DNA of 63,899 nucleotides from Defluviitaleaceae bacterium (GCA_009779935.1 WRAX01000012.1:1-63899), one strand, 5' to 3'. Shown: positions 18,318-27,220, numbered from the stretch's first letter. A program made the numbers and translations. Notes: generated from the sequence alone by a model not told the origin.

Positions 18318-18623
18318 ATGAGTCAATTTCCAGAGCAACAAAACCAAACAACACCCCCACCTTTCGGCCACGGGCCGCCGCCGGGGGATCAAAAAGCAAC
18401 ACTTGCCCTTGTTTTCGGCATCCTTGCCATTGCCCTTGGCGGTATTTGGGGCATTGCAGGCTTGATTTTTGCTAAGCAAGCAAAAGAAGAAGGCTATGTG
18501 GGCAACAAAGCCCAAATTGGCATGATTTGCTCCATCATCGGCTTGGCCTTGTTGGCTTTGCTATGGTTGCCAATTTTCGCTTGCACTGCCTGTGCAATTT
18601 GCGCAACACCTTTCATGTGGTAA
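18318..18623 (+). CDS. DUF4190-like small membrane protein, paralogue 3 of 4
   Basis: 101 residues: MSQFPEQQNQTTPPP start, PPGDQKATLALVFGILAIAL into helix one (GDQKAT replaces GDGKAT), KQAKEEGYVGNKAQIGMICS into helix two, ending FACTACAICATPFMW. The start is set by AGGAGG before ATGAGTCAATTT, matching paralogue 2 base for base; an upstream ATG 13 codons earlier has no ribosome binding site. Confidence 0.7.
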   Translation: MSQFPEQQNQTTPPPFGHGPPPGDQKATLALVFGILAIALGGIWGIAGLIFAKQAKEEGYVGNKAQIGMICSIIGLALLALLWLPIFACTACAICATPFMW

Positions 18624-18638
18624 TTTTAGGAGGATTTT

Positions 18639-18983
18639 ATGAGCCAGTTTCCTGACCAACAACCAACCTTCCCCACCCCCACAAAACAGCCGGGAGATGG
18701 GCTTGCAACCGCATCCCTTGTTTTGGGGATTATAGGCTTTTTAATCAGCTTTATCTTGGGCGGAATCCCCTTTGGTATTGCAGGCATTATCTGCGGCATG
18801 GTGGCCATGGGTAAGGGTTTTCGTGGTGGTAAGCTTATCGCCGGGCTAATTTTGTCCATTTTGGGTTTACTTTTCTCCATCGGCACCATCATAGCTTGCG
18901 TTGCCTGCGTAAACTCACCATTTTGGTTGGACTTTTTGGACGAATTTTGGCGTGAGTGGGATTATATCATGCATGGTATTTAA
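18639..18983 (+). CDS. DUF4190-like small membrane protein, paralogue 4 of 4
   Basis: 114 residues: MSQFPDQQPTFPTPTKQ start, PGDGLATASLVLGIIGFLIS, then GFRGGKLIAGLILSILGLLF. Unlike the other three, its end is acidic and tryptophan-rich (WLDFLDEFWREWDYIMHGI) rather than cysteine-rich, so it has diverged most. AGGAGG precedes the ATG. It ends three bases before the Lgt-family gene, suggesting coupling. Confidence 0.7.
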   Translation: MSQFPDQQPTFPTPTKQPGDGLATASLVLGIIGFLISFILGGIPFGIAGIICGMVAMGKGFRGGKLIAGLILSILGLLFSIGTIIACVACVNSPFWLDFLDEFWREWDYIMHGI

Positions 18984-18986
18984 CCC

Positions 18987-19766
18987 ATGTTTCCCAGTTT
19001 TGAAATTTTGGGGCGTGAGTTTCATTTATACCATATTTTAGGCATAATCGCCTTGTTTGTTGCCGCCGGTGTAGCTTCTTTGCGTGCCAAAAAGTTTGGT
19101 ATGGATTTTACCGAGCTACTTATAGGCGTTATTATCTTAGGTGCGGGCTTGCTTGTGGGCGGTGTTTTTGTATACGCCCTTGTGCAAGCCCCTGCCGCTT
19201 GGGAAAACCGCCATATGTTTAGTCAGGCTCCGTGGCTGTTTTTGCAGCGGGTTTTTGGCGGTATGGTGTTTTATGGCGGGCTTTTTGGTGTAATGGCGGC
19301 AATGCCACTTTATGCCAAATTTATTAAAAAGGACATACCGACCATTTTGCGGGTAATTGTGCCTGTGTTGCCCCTTGCACACGCAATTATGCGTGTTGGT
19401 TGTTTTTTTGCGGGCTGTTGCCACGGCATGCCCCACGAAACGCTGGGGGTATACTTCCCCCATTCCGCAGTTGCACCCGGCGATATCCGCTTAATCCCTG
19501 TACAATTATACGAAACCGCACTTAACTTGATAATTTTTGTTATTTTGTGGATGTGGAGCAACAAACCACGCCATCACCTGCATTTGGTAGCGTTTTACGG
19601 CATCACCTATGCCATAGGTCGCTTTTCCTTGGAATTTTTGCGGGGCGATGCCCATCGCGGGCAAGTGTTTGCCCTGTCCACGTCCCAGTTTATAAGTATT
19701 CTGGTGGTGGTTGCCTGTATCATTCTGCTGTTAATCAACAAAATGCGGAGCAAGTCCGCCCATTAA
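18987..19766 (+). CDS. Lgt-family membrane transferase, atypical GCCHG type
   Basis: Belongs to the prolipoprotein diacylglyceryl transferase family: about seven membrane helices, the YGGLFGVMAAM segment and the C-terminal GRFSLEFLRGD block. In true Lgt the central motif is R-x-G-N; here it reads MRVGCFFAGCCHGMPHETLG, with cysteine in place of the asparagine and extra cysteines. This variant is known as a second Lgt-like paralogue in Clostridia, and its substrate is uncertain. It could transfer diacylglyceryl to lipoproteins or do a related lipid reaction. It follows the DUF4190-like array by three bases with no separate ribosome binding site, so I expect co-translation. Confidence 0.75.
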   Translation: MFPSFEILGREFHLYHILGIIALFVAAGVASLRAKKFGMDFTELLIGVIILGAGLLVGGVFVYALVQAPAAWENRHMFSQAPWLFLQRVFGGMVFYGGLFGVMAAMPLYAKFIKKDIPTILRVIVPVLPLAHAIMRVGCFFAGCCHGMPHETLGVYFPHSAVAPGDIRLIPVQLYETALNLIIFVILWMWSNKPRHHLHLVAFYGITYAIGRFSLEFLRGDAHRGQVFALSTSQFISILVVVACIILLLINKMRSKSAH

Positions 19767-19853
19767 ATTATTGAATGCAAGGTTTTTCTGTAGTATCTGA
19801 CAAGAGATGTGGATATAGTTGTTGTAGCAATCTGTGCTAAATGTTAAAGAGTT

Positions 19854-19880
19854 AGTCCGCTATATGTAGCGGGCTTTTTT
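19854..19880 (+). terminator. rho-independent terminator after the Lgt-family gene
   Basis: AGTCCGCTA and TAGCGGGCT pair around a TATG loop, followed by six T. It closes the bioY/DUF4190/Lgt run. The rest of the 175-base gap up to the ABC gene shows no riboswitch that I can recognise. Confidence 0.85.
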
Positions 19881-19941
19881 AATTCACCCAACCAAGCCAA
19901 CTGCAATATATTGATGTAGGGATGTGCTGGTGAGGTGAGCC

Positions 19942-20685
19942 ATGAAGCCGATTGTAGAGTTGCAAGATATATACATGAATTACCATTCAAAAGATGGTGA
20001 AGTTTGCGCTGTTGGCGGGGTTAGCCTGCCTGTGTCAGCGGGGGAATTTGTTAGCATCGTGGGCCCGTCCGGCTGCGGCAAATCCACTATTTTGTCACTT
20101 ATTGCGGGGCTTATTTCTCCCGTAAGCGGTTCGGTGTCAGTTGATGGGCGGGTTGGATATATGTTCCAACGGGACCAACTTTTTCCATGGCGCACCATTC
20201 TAAATAACGTGCTTTTTGGCTTGGAAATACAGAAAAACAAAAACGCCGACACCGTAGCATATGCCCACCACATGCTTGAAAAATATGGCTTGGGTGACTT
20301 TCGGAACCACCGTCCACGGGAACTTTCCGGGGGCATGCGCCAACGGGCGGCACTTATCCGCACCTTGGCAACCCGCCCCAAAATCCTGCTGTTAGATGAA
20401 CCCTTTTCTGCGCTTGACTACCAAACCCGCCTTGCCGTAAGCGATGATATAGGTGGAATAATCGCCGCAGAGGGAATTACAACCATTTTAGTAACCCATG
20501 ATATTTCCGAGGCAATTGCCCTTAGCGACCGTGTTGTGGTGTTAACTAAACGCCCAGCCACTGTGCGCAATATCCATAAAATCCAATTCGATGGGGACTA
20601 CCAATCCCCCACTGCCCGCCGTAAACTGCCACAATTTCCCGAATATTTCAACAAAATCTGGAAGGAGATGAAGGATGATGGATAA
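19942..20685 (+). CDS. ABC transporter ATPase, nitrate/sulfonate/taurine type
   Basis: ATP-hydrolysing subunit of a SsuB/TauB/ThiZ-like importer. Walker A GPSGCGKS (about 40-47), a Q loop in GYMFQRDQLFPW, signature LSGGMRQR, Walker B ILLLDEPFSALD and the H loop in LVTHDISEA. The QRDQLFPWRT sequence is characteristic of this importer subfamily. GAGGTGAGCC precedes the ATG. The permease follows with an 11-base overlap. No periplasmic or lipoprotein binding component is adjacent, so the substrate cannot be named. Confidence 0.9.
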   Translation: MKPIVELQDIYMNYHSKDGEVCAVGGVSLPVSAGEFVSIVGPSGCGKSTILSLIAGLISPVSGSVSVDGRVGYMFQRDQLFPWRTILNNVLFGLEIQKNKNADTVAYAHHMLEKYGLGDFRNHRPRELSGGMRQRAALIRTLATRPKILLLDEPFSALDYQTRLAVSDDIGGIIAAEGITTILVTHDISEAIALSDRVVVLTKRPATVRNIHKIQFDGDYQSPTARRKLPQFPEYFNKIWKEMKDDG

Positions 20686-21475
20686 ATCCGCTGCACATAC
20701 TAACTTCCTAAAAAACCTGCGGCGGAGAAGGTGGGCGATATTAACCTGCCAAGCCCTTATTCTTGCGGGTTTTTTTGGAATTTGGGAGTTAGCCGCAAGC
20801 TTTGGATGGATAGAAGCCTTTATTTTCAGCTCCCCCAGCCGTATGTACCGCATGTTTATATCCATGATGGAGCGTGGCGAGTTACTTCGCCATGTGTGGG
20901 TTACGGCAGGGCAAGTGTTGGCCGGCTTTGTGCTTGGCACATTGCTTGGGGTTGCAATCGCCATTTTGCTTTGGGCAAACGACTTTACAAGGCGTGTGTT
21001 AAATCCTTATTTAGTGGTATTTAACGCCTTGCCCAAAACCGCACTTGCCCCTATTATCATTGTGTGGATGGGCAATAATCCTCGTGCCATCATCGCAACA
21101 GCCCTGTTAATTTCGGTGGTTGTCACCATACTAAATGTTCTTACGGGCTTTTTGCAGGTAGAAGAGGACAAAACACGCCTTGCAGAAAGTTTTGGGGCAA
21201 GCAAGGCTCAAATCCTTGCAAAAGTTGTTTTTCCCGCATCCGTTCCCGATATTATAAACGCCATCAAAATCAACATAGGTTTGTCTTTTGTAGGCGTTAT
21301 TGTAGGAGAATTTTTGGTTGCACAGGCGGGGCTTGGCTTTCTAATTGTTTATGGTAGCCAAATATTCCGTATGGATATGGTAATGCTGTCCATACTTGTG
21401 TTGTGTAGCTTGGCAGCAGTGTTTTACGCCGTCATAACAATTATCGAAAAGCGTTTTGCCGGATGGGCAGAATAG
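20675..21475 (+). CDS. ABC transporter permease, nitrate/sulfonate/taurine type
   Basis: Membrane subunit of the importer, about six helices, of the SsuC/TauC family. The ATPase-contacting EAA-like loop is AESFGASKAQILAKVVFP, and AFPKTALAP-type NALPKTALAPIIIVWMG is the family block before it. AAGGAG sits seven bases upstream of the start, inside the ATPase gene end. Short terminator downstream. Works with the preceding ATPase; a binding protein must be encoded elsewhere or be missing. Confidence 0.9.
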   Translation: MMDKSAAHTNFLKNLRRRRWAILTCQALILAGFFGIWELAASFGWIEAFIFSSPSRMYRMFISMMERGELLRHVWVTAGQVLAGFVLGTLLGVAIAILLWANDFTRRVLNPYLVVFNALPKTALAPIIIVWMGNNPRAIIATALLISVVVTILNVLTGFLQVEEDKTRLAESFGASKAQILAKVVFPASVPDIINAIKINIGLSFVGVIVGEFLVAQAGLGFLIVYGSQIFRMDMVMLSILVLCSLAAVFYAVITIIEKRFAGWAE

Positions 21476-21487
21476 ATTGTGATACAC

Positions 21488-21517
21488 AAAACCCCCACTC
21501 TTTTGAGTGGGGGTTTT
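21488..21517 (+). terminator. rho-independent terminator after the ABC pair
   Basis: AAAACCCCCACTC and GAGTGGGGGTTTT form a perfect 13-bp stem with a TTTT loop. The symmetrical A/T ends mean it can act in both directions. Confidence 0.9.
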
Positions 21518-21529
21518 GCCTTATTCACC

Positions 21530-21720
21530 AACTATTTGCGCTAATGCAGCAACGGGGAATCCGATCTCAAACCGGTCCATGCACACAAATAGTTCGTACA
21601 TCTTTGATTGGTCGATGCTTCCGTCTTTTCAAAAGGGTTGTAGCAAAACAACTAAAAAGATAAACTGAATGCCGGTGGATAGGTCGGTAGCCGGAAGATT
21701 GTCGCATCCTTTTTGCATAC
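21530..21720 (+). ncRNA. candidate structured noncoding RNA
   Basis: The 393-base gap between the ABC permease and the DUF2339 gene has no supported ORF but shows dense pairing. AACTATTTG at 21530-21538 pairs perfectly with CAAATAGTT at 21586-21594 around a GC-rich insert. GATGCTTCC near 21614 can pair with GGAAGATTGTCGCATC near 21693-21708. Between them CCGG and GGTCGG...CCGG make another local helix, and a T run follows. The strand is assumed from the direction of the neighbours. I cannot assign a family; a raiA-type or other clostridial motif is possible and untested. No promoter is obvious before it. From about 21720 to 21868 I see only a TATAAT near 21792 that may serve the next gene. 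Confidence 0.35.
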
Positions 21721-21868
21721 AGTGACCACACCTATTCGTAATAACATTATTGATGCAGAAAAAAATCATTTACTTTGCCAACTTGCCCATGGTATAATTT
21801 ACTTAAATTGCTTGCAAAAACGACGTAATGTTCTATAATAGTTCTAATAACTTTGCACGGAGGGATTT

Positions 21869-24385
21869 ATGGAGCGGGATATTAGGGAAATGGTGTATGG
21901 GTTGCGAAAATCCATTGATGACATTGACGGGCAATTAAAAGCCATTGAAAAAAGCGATACTTTCAAAGAGAATACGGAACTGGCGCAGAAAAATGCCAAA
22001 ATGTCAGCAGATATGGAAAAGCTGGAAGTGGAGCGGTCAAAACTTGCCGCCGACAATGCCGCCCTTAAAAATTCTCTTTATGAGCAGTATTTTAACGAAA
22101 AACTAAACACGGTAAACAAATTTCAACGAAATGTTGAAATATTTTTTAATGGAGCAGCCACGGGGGAAATTAACCGCCTAAATGCTTTGGAAGGGCAAAT
22201 TCGCCAGCGGCTGTACAATTTGCAAGCCCATTCTGCGCAGGTTGGTAGCGAGATTGCACAAGAGGCGGGACACCAGATCAACCTGTTAGGGCAGCAAATT
22301 GCACAAAGGATAGAAGAGGCCCGCCATCAAGCTAAGTCATTTTCCGTTTCAGAAGCAGAAAAGGCAGAAATGGAGCGTTTACGCCAAGAAAATATTACCG
22401 GCGAGCAAATTTCCCACCTTTCCCGCAAAAATAACTTTGAGCGGTATATTGGGCTAAACATTCTAAATGCCATAGGTGTGGTGCTGTTTATTATTGGCGC
22501 AATTGCTGCAAGCCGCTTTGGCTACACATGGGTTTCTTTTGCCCTTGGCAGCATCTTTTTGGTGGGTGGCGAAATTATGAACCGCCGCCGCCCCAATGTA
22601 TTCTCCCTTGGTATGACAGCGGGCGGCTTGGGCATTTCCTACGTTTCCCTTGCTATTGGACATTTTTTACACGAAACCATACCCATATACCCTGCTTTGG
22701 GCATTTGTGTGGCCATTACCGCCCTTGCCTTTTATTTGTCCACACGCTACAAATCCCAAGCCCTGCTTGCTATCACTTTGGTTGGGGGATACCTGCCAAT
22801 AATGTCTATTTTGCTGGACGGTGGCAGCACGGAGCAAGCCCTGCTGTTTGGTATGATGGGTTATTTTGCACTATTTAACCTATTGTCACTAACCCTTGCT
22901 TTCCGCAACAAGTGGACGGTCGCAACTTTTATCGGCCTTTTCCTTAACATAGCAGGCGTGGCACTTTTGTCCTTTGAAACTTGGAGTTACCACCCATACC
23001 ACCAACAGGCCTTGGAGTTGGTTTTTGTCGGATTTTCCATGGCGGTGTATACAGCAATACCAATTATTGGCACATATGTAACCAAAGCAAAATTTGGCCA
23101 AAGTGATATTGCCTTGGTTGGCATAAACACCTTTGCGGGCGGCATTATCTTGCTTGCAAACCTTCATTTTTCCAGCTGGAACAACTTTATGGGGCTTGCT
23201 GCCGCAATTTGCACTGTCATATATCTTGGCTTAACCTATATCGTTGGGCGTAAATTTGAGAATGCAAAAGCCATGACAACCGTTTTGTACGTGGCGGCCA
23301 TCGCCCTTGCTTTTGCTTTTGTACCTCTTCAATTTAGCTTGGAATGGCTAACGGTGGGCTGGGCAGCTCTGGCGATGATTTTAGCGGTTTTCGGCATTTT
23401 GAAAAACCACAACAATTCTATAATTTCGGCCGCCACCATTGGAGGTTTTGCCATTACCTGTCTTTTAATCTTAAACATTGCACATAATATTATATTGGAA
23501 GGCAATTGGGATTATATAGTGTTGCAAGCAGGCTCCGTTGCCGCTGGCGGGCTGGTTGTTTTGGTCTTACTTGCCATCAAAAATCAACTGTACAATGCAG
23601 CACAAAAGTCATTCAAGTATATCGTTATGATTGGTTTGTGGCTTTTTGGCATTCTTATGCTTATGCGATTAGAGCATGCCCTATGGCCACAATTTGTTGG
23701 CAATCCAATAAATCTCGCATATTTAATGGTTGCATTGGGGGCGGTTGGCACAATGGTTTACGGCAAAATTTTGCCACGCTTGCCGGGCATGGCGTGCAAA
23801 GTTACAGAAATAATGGGAACGGTTTTTGTACTTATGGGCCTTTTCGGCATTTTTGCGCTTAACATTTTCATAAGCCCAACAACAACCGCCATGGATGCCC
23901 AGCCAACAAATATCCTTTTCACAGCAACTGCAATTTTGGTTGTGGTGGAGGTGGTAGGCATTTTTGCCGTATATGACATAACCCGCCGTGCCGTTCTTAA
24001 AAAAATCATCGGCATCCAGTATCTACCCTTAATCGTTTCCACATATATCGTCCTCGTCTTCACATTCACCCTTACCCTTGATTATGGGCTGGACTTTGCA
24101 AGCTTCTGGATTAGCTTGGTGTACATTGCCACCGCCCTGCTTTGGACAATCCTAGGCTTTGTGCGCAGATATGCCCTTTTGCGCCGTGCAGGACTCGCCC
24201 TTTCCCTGTTCTCCGTTGTAAAACTGTTTTTATTTGACCTTGCACTACTAACCCAAGAATTTCGCATACTGTCATATTTTATCATGGGTGCGGTGCTGGT
24301 CATCATCTCTTTTGTATATCAATATTTTAGCAAGCGTCTGGACTTAGCAATAAAGATTGAGCAGAAAGAAAAAAGCGAAGAATAA
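21869..24385 (+). CDS. DUF2339 family polytopic membrane protein, 838 aa
   Basis: Starts with about 190 residues of charged coiled coil (KSIDDIDGQLKAIEKSDTFK onward), then a long run of more than twenty hydrophobic segments. The first conserved block is RYIGLNILNAIGVVLFIIGA, followed by GGLGISYVSL and the TLVGGYLPI repeat-like blocks typical of DUF2339. The family has no established function; homologues are large integral membrane proteins of many bacteria. The tail is acidic and lysine-rich. GGAGGG precedes the ATG. It stands alone, with terminators on both sides. Confidence 0.8.
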   Translation: MERDIREMVYGLRKSIDDIDGQLKAIEKSDTFKENTELAQKNAKMSADMEKLEVERSKLAADNAALKNSLYEQYFNEKLNTVNKFQRNVEIFFNGAATGEINRLNALEGQIRQRLYNLQAHSAQVGSEIAQEAGHQINLLGQQIAQRIEEARHQAKSFSVSEAEKAEMERLRQENITGEQISHLSRKNNFERYIGLNILNAIGVVLFIIGAIAASRFGYTWVSFALGSIFLVGGEIMNRRRPNVFSLGMTAGGLGISYVSLAIGHFLHETIPIYPALGICVAITALAFYLSTRYKSQALLAITLVGGYLPIMSILLDGGSTEQALLFGMMGYFALFNLLSLTLAFRNKWTVATFIGLFLNIAGVALLSFETWSYHPYHQQALELVFVGFSMAVYTAIPIIGTYVTKAKFGQSDIALVGINTFAGGIILLANLHFSSWNNFMGLAAAICTVIYLGLTYIVGRKFENAKAMTTVLYVAAIALAFAFVPLQFSLEWLTVGWAALAMILAVFGILKNHNNSIISAATIGGFAITCLLILNIAHNIILEGNWDYIVLQAGSVAAGGLVVLVLLAIKNQLYNAAQKSFKYIVMIGLWLFGILMLMRLEHALWPQFVGNPINLAYLMVALGAVGTMVYGKILPRLPGMACKVTEIMGTVFVLMGLFGIFALNIFISPTTTAMDAQPTNILFTATAILVVVEVVGIFAVYDITRRAVLKKIIGIQYLPLIVSTYIVLVFTFTLTLDYGLDFASFWISLVYIATALLWTILGFVRRYALLRRAGLALSLFSVVKLFLFDLALLTQEFRILSYFIMGAVLVIISFVYQYFSKRLDLAIKIEQKEKSEE

Positions 24386-24387
24386 AG

Positions 24388-24441
24388 CAAAATCAAGCCG
24401 GTTGCGTAAGGTAGCATGCACACGCAACCGGCTTGATTTTG
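24388..24441. terminator. bidirectional terminator between convergent genes
   Basis: AAAATCAAGCCGGTTGCGT pairs perfectly with ACGCAACCGGCTTGATTTT around a 14-base loop. It lies between the DUF2339 gene (plus) and the ABC-2 permease (minus) and is flanked by A/T on both sides. Confidence 0.85.
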
Positions 24442-24454
24442 AGTAGGGCGTACA

Positions 24455-25912
24455 TTACAATGGCAAATCCTTTCTTTTGAATACAATGATGCCAATAAGA
24501 TACAAAGCTACGCCAATTACCAACATTGCCATAAACTGCGGGATAAAACCGTAACCGCCCGCCACATTTGCTGGGTTATACAGTGTGTTGAGGGTAAAGA
24601 ACCTAAAATTGGCGAAATCAGGGCTGATATTTGCCATCATGTTTAGGATGAAGAAACCAATTGGTATGCCTGCACCAAATGCCAAAGAGTTACGGGTTAA
24701 GTTGAAGATGCACGAGAACATGAAGGAAACCCCGCCTACGGCAAACATCAGTAGAAAAATACCAATGTTAAGATTTACGAAATTGCCCAAGTTGAAGTAA
24801 ATACCTTGGTCAAATTCAAATTCTGCTTCGGCCAGTTGCACATTTATGAAGGCCAAAAGGGTTGCTTCGTCTATGCCGGATGCTTCTGATGCTACTGCCA
24901 ATGCGCTTTGGTCATTTGCAAGAATGTGCAGATTAGCCATCAACTCTAACGATTCCATGCCAAGATATTCGGCGGCGGCATGATTGGCCGCCATTAGCGC
25001 ATCCATATCTATGTCCTGCATATAGTGGTCTAATTCATTCATCAAAATCAGCAGCATGGTTGGGCTTTCGATGGACTGCCCATAAAGGTCATCCACTATA
25101 TGCTCCATATGGGATTCTACAACTCCAATATCCACACCCAAAAGCATTGAGAATAACTGCGCCACTTCCCTATTGCCATCCGCCATTGCGGGGTTTTCCA
25201 TAAATTCATATGGGGTAACACCCATTATTTCTGCTGTGCCGTCAATAGCTTGGTTTATGAGTAATAACTCCACATACATGGTATAAACTTCTTGGCTGAC
25301 ACCCCGAGCATCCGCACCTGCGACAATGGCTTTCGGGCTGTTTAGGATAAGTGGGAGATTATTTTCCACATCTTGATTGCTAACGCCCAATACTTGGGCC
25401 GCTGCCACAACATCCGGCGTGTATGCCTGCCCCCAAAGAGCATTATGGGAAATTTGTGATGTGGCAAGCCCTGCAACAGTAACCACCGCAAACATTGCGG
25501 CCAAAGCAGCAAATAAGTATGCAGCTTGGGTAAAGACCAATTTAATACGGGTTATGGGAGCTGAAAGGGTATAGGCCATAGAACCTCGGTCAATTTGGGA
25601 GGCAATTAGCGAATTTGCTGTTATAATCACATAAACTAAGGGCATTAAAAGGCCGAGCATGGCATAATATCCACTTGCCATAAGCTCCGGGATGGTTAGC
25701 ATGCCAAAGCGACTTGTTCCCGTACCAAAGGGCCCGCCGCCCATGCCTTGGGGCGGTCCGTCTGCTCCAAATGTCATCATGGCAAGTCGCATGGCGTGGG
25801 GGTCAAAGGTGCGTATAATCATCACAGCTATAACCGAGGTTACTGCAGTAAGAATAACCCATAACTTCCAATTTTGCGAAAGGGTTTGTTTGAAAACGGC
25901 TTTGCTTAACAT
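24455..25912 (-). CDS. ABC-2 type exporter permease with a large extracytoplasmic insert
   Basis: Membrane subunit of an ABC exporter. One N-terminal helix (about 15-35) and a cluster near 85-170 (including SQIDRGSMAYTLSAPITR, the ABC-2 family motif that contacts the ATPase) are separated from four C-terminal helices (about 370-480) by a soluble insert of roughly 190 residues. The insert is acidic and methionine-rich and likely faces outside. It overlaps the ATPase stop by 7 bases. Together with the ATPase, the small membrane protein and the two-component genes upstream, it suggests export of, or resistance to, a membrane-active compound; that is inference. Confidence 0.85.
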   Translation of the reverse strand: MLSKAVFKQTLSQNWKLWVILTAVTSVIAVMIIRTFDPHAMRLAMMTFGADGPPQGMGGGPFGTGTSRFGMLTIPELMASGYYAMLGLLMPLVYVIITANSLIASQIDRGSMAYTLSAPITRIKLVFTQAAYLFAALAAMFAVVTVAGLATSQISHNALWGQAYTPDVVAAAQVLGVSNQDVENNLPLILNSPKAIVAGADARGVSQEVYTMYVELLLINQAIDGTAEIMGVTPYEFMENPAMADGNREVAQLFSMLLGVDIGVVESHMEHIVDDLYGQSIESPTMLLILMNELDHYMQDIDMDALMAANHAAAEYLGMESLELMANLHILANDQSALAVASEASGIDEATLLAFINVQLAEAEFEFDQGIYFNLGNFVNLNIGIFLLMFAVGGVSFMFSCIFNLTRNSLAFGAGIPIGFFILNMMANISPDFANFRFFTLNTLYNPANVAGGYGFIPQFMAMLVIGVALYLIGIIVFKRKDLPL

Positions 25913-26808
25913 ATCTCGCCCTCTTTTCTGTAAAATTTCATAAAATAATCTTCCAACGTAAACTTTATCTCCGAAAAGAAATTAACTTTGTGGTTGGCCA
26001 ACTCTGCTAAAAATCTATTTGCATCTTTATCGTTAAAAATAACATGTACTTGGTTTGCTTCTTTTTTTATAAGGCTTATTTCAAAGCCTTTTTGGCTAAA
26101 CGCTTCAAGTTCTTCTAAACTTACAAATTCCACTTTCCATTCCTTGCGGGCATTGTGCCTTAGTTCGTCTGCGGCAAAGGCACTTACCAACTTGCCCTCT
26201 TTGATTATGGCTATCCTATCGCAAGTGGCATCCACTTCCGAAAAGATATGGGATGACAGCAAGATGGTTTTACCCCGCTTTTTTTCTTCCTTTACGAACT
26301 GTATAAATTTGTCCTGCATCAAGGGGTCAAGGCCGCCGGTTGGCTCATCCAATAGCAGTACATCCGGGTCATGCAGAAAGGCCGTTACAATGGCTAACTT
26401 GCGCTTTGTTCCTAAGGACATGCGTTTTAGCCTTATGGAAGTGTCAAGGGAAAACCACTCTGTAAGCTTATTTGCATAACTTAAATCCTTAATCTTGCGA
26501 AAACCTGCCATTTGTTTGATAAAACCAGCACCTGTAAGATGGTCTGGTAGGGATATTTCCCCAGGCAGGTAGCCAACATGGTCTTTAATCCGGTGGTGTT
26601 GGCTCCAGCAATCTTTGGATAATATGCTGGTTTTACCTGCCTGTGGTTGGCTAAAACCCATTAGATGGCGTATGGTTGTGGTTTTGCCCGCCCCATTGGG
26701 GCCAAGAAAGCCGAATACCTCACCCTTTTCCACCGCAAAGGATACATCGAACACACCACGCCCACGTCCAAAATCTTTTGTTAGGTTTTTTACTTGAATA
26801 ATCGACAT
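25906..26808 (-). CDS. ABC exporter ATP-binding subunit
   Basis: Drug/antibiotic-type ABC ATPase: Walker A GPNGAGKT, signature MSLGTKRKLA (in place of LSGGQ, as in several exporter subfamilies), Walker B VLLLDEPTGGLDP and the switch histidine in LLSSHIFSE. A C-terminal ~80-residue domain (about 215-300) follows the NBD, as in BcrA-like proteins. The start is set by GGGGGGG six bases before ATGTCG; an ATG eight codons earlier overlaps the preceding gene and has no such site. Pairs with the permease that follows it. Confidence 0.9.
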   Translation of the reverse strand: MSIIQVKNLTKDFGRGRGVFDVSFAVEKGEVFGFLGPNGAGKTTTIRHLMGFSQPQAGKTSILSKDCWSQHHRIKDHVGYLPGEISLPDHLTGAGFIKQMAGFRKIKDLSYANKLTEWFSLDTSIRLKRMSLGTKRKLAIVTAFLHDPDVLLLDEPTGGLDPLMQDKFIQFVKEEKKRGKTILLSSHIFSEVDATCDRIAIIKEGKLVSAFAADELRHNARKEWKVEFVSLEELEAFSQKGFEISLIKKEANQVHVIFNDKDANRFLAELANHKVNFFSEIKFTLEDYFMKFYRKEGEIC

Positions 26809-26821
26809 TTTAAGCCCCCCC

Positions 26822-27220
26822 TTAGTTTCCATGTTGATTAGTGATTGCTTGGCGGTCTACACGCTTTATCATATAAACCAGCCATCCGATTAGTCCGGTT
26901 AGCAGGGTAAGTGCAGGCCACAAGGCTTTATGGCCATTATTCTTTTTACTGTCAACATACACCCACAAAGCAAGCAGGGCGTTAAAGCCAACCAAGAACA
27001 AATATCCGAAAAACCTGAATGTTCCCTGTATGTCCGTAAACATCCGCCCTCTTAGCCTATCAAATGTTAGCCGCTCCCATAATGCCGTCATGCCCTCCGC
27101 ATTGCCGCTGGCCACCATTACTATGGCAAAGATGACGCCAAATGCCGCCAGTGCAGCAAAGAACAGGATGAACGCCTTTTTGAAATTCATGCCCTCCACT
27201 TTTTCAATTACCTTTTTCAT
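26822..27220 (-). CDS. small membrane protein, 132 aa, of an exporter operon
   Basis: Not recognised as a named family. Three hydrophobic segments (about 15-36, 70-88 and 101-118) with a cytosolic-looking KKVIEKVEG start. The segment WVYVDSKKNNGHKALWPALT resembles short PLD-nuclease-like or phospholipase-like N-terminal membrane pieces found beside exporters. GAGAGGAGA precedes the ATG. It lies 13 bases upstream of the ABC ATPase start, so it is probably part of the exporter operon, perhaps as an accessory subunit. Confidence 0.6.
   Translation of the reverse strand: MKKVIEKVEGMNFKKAFILFFAALAAFGVIFAIVMVASGNAEGMTALWERLTFDRLRGRMFTDIQGTFRFFGYLFLVGFNALLALWVYVDSKKNNGHKALWPALTLLTGLIGWLVYMIKRVDRQAITNQHGN

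Noticed and set aside
19780-19941. Riboswitch before the ABC pair (TPP, guanidine or similar)
   Set aside because: No recognisable conserved core; the region is explained by a terminator and a ribosome binding site.
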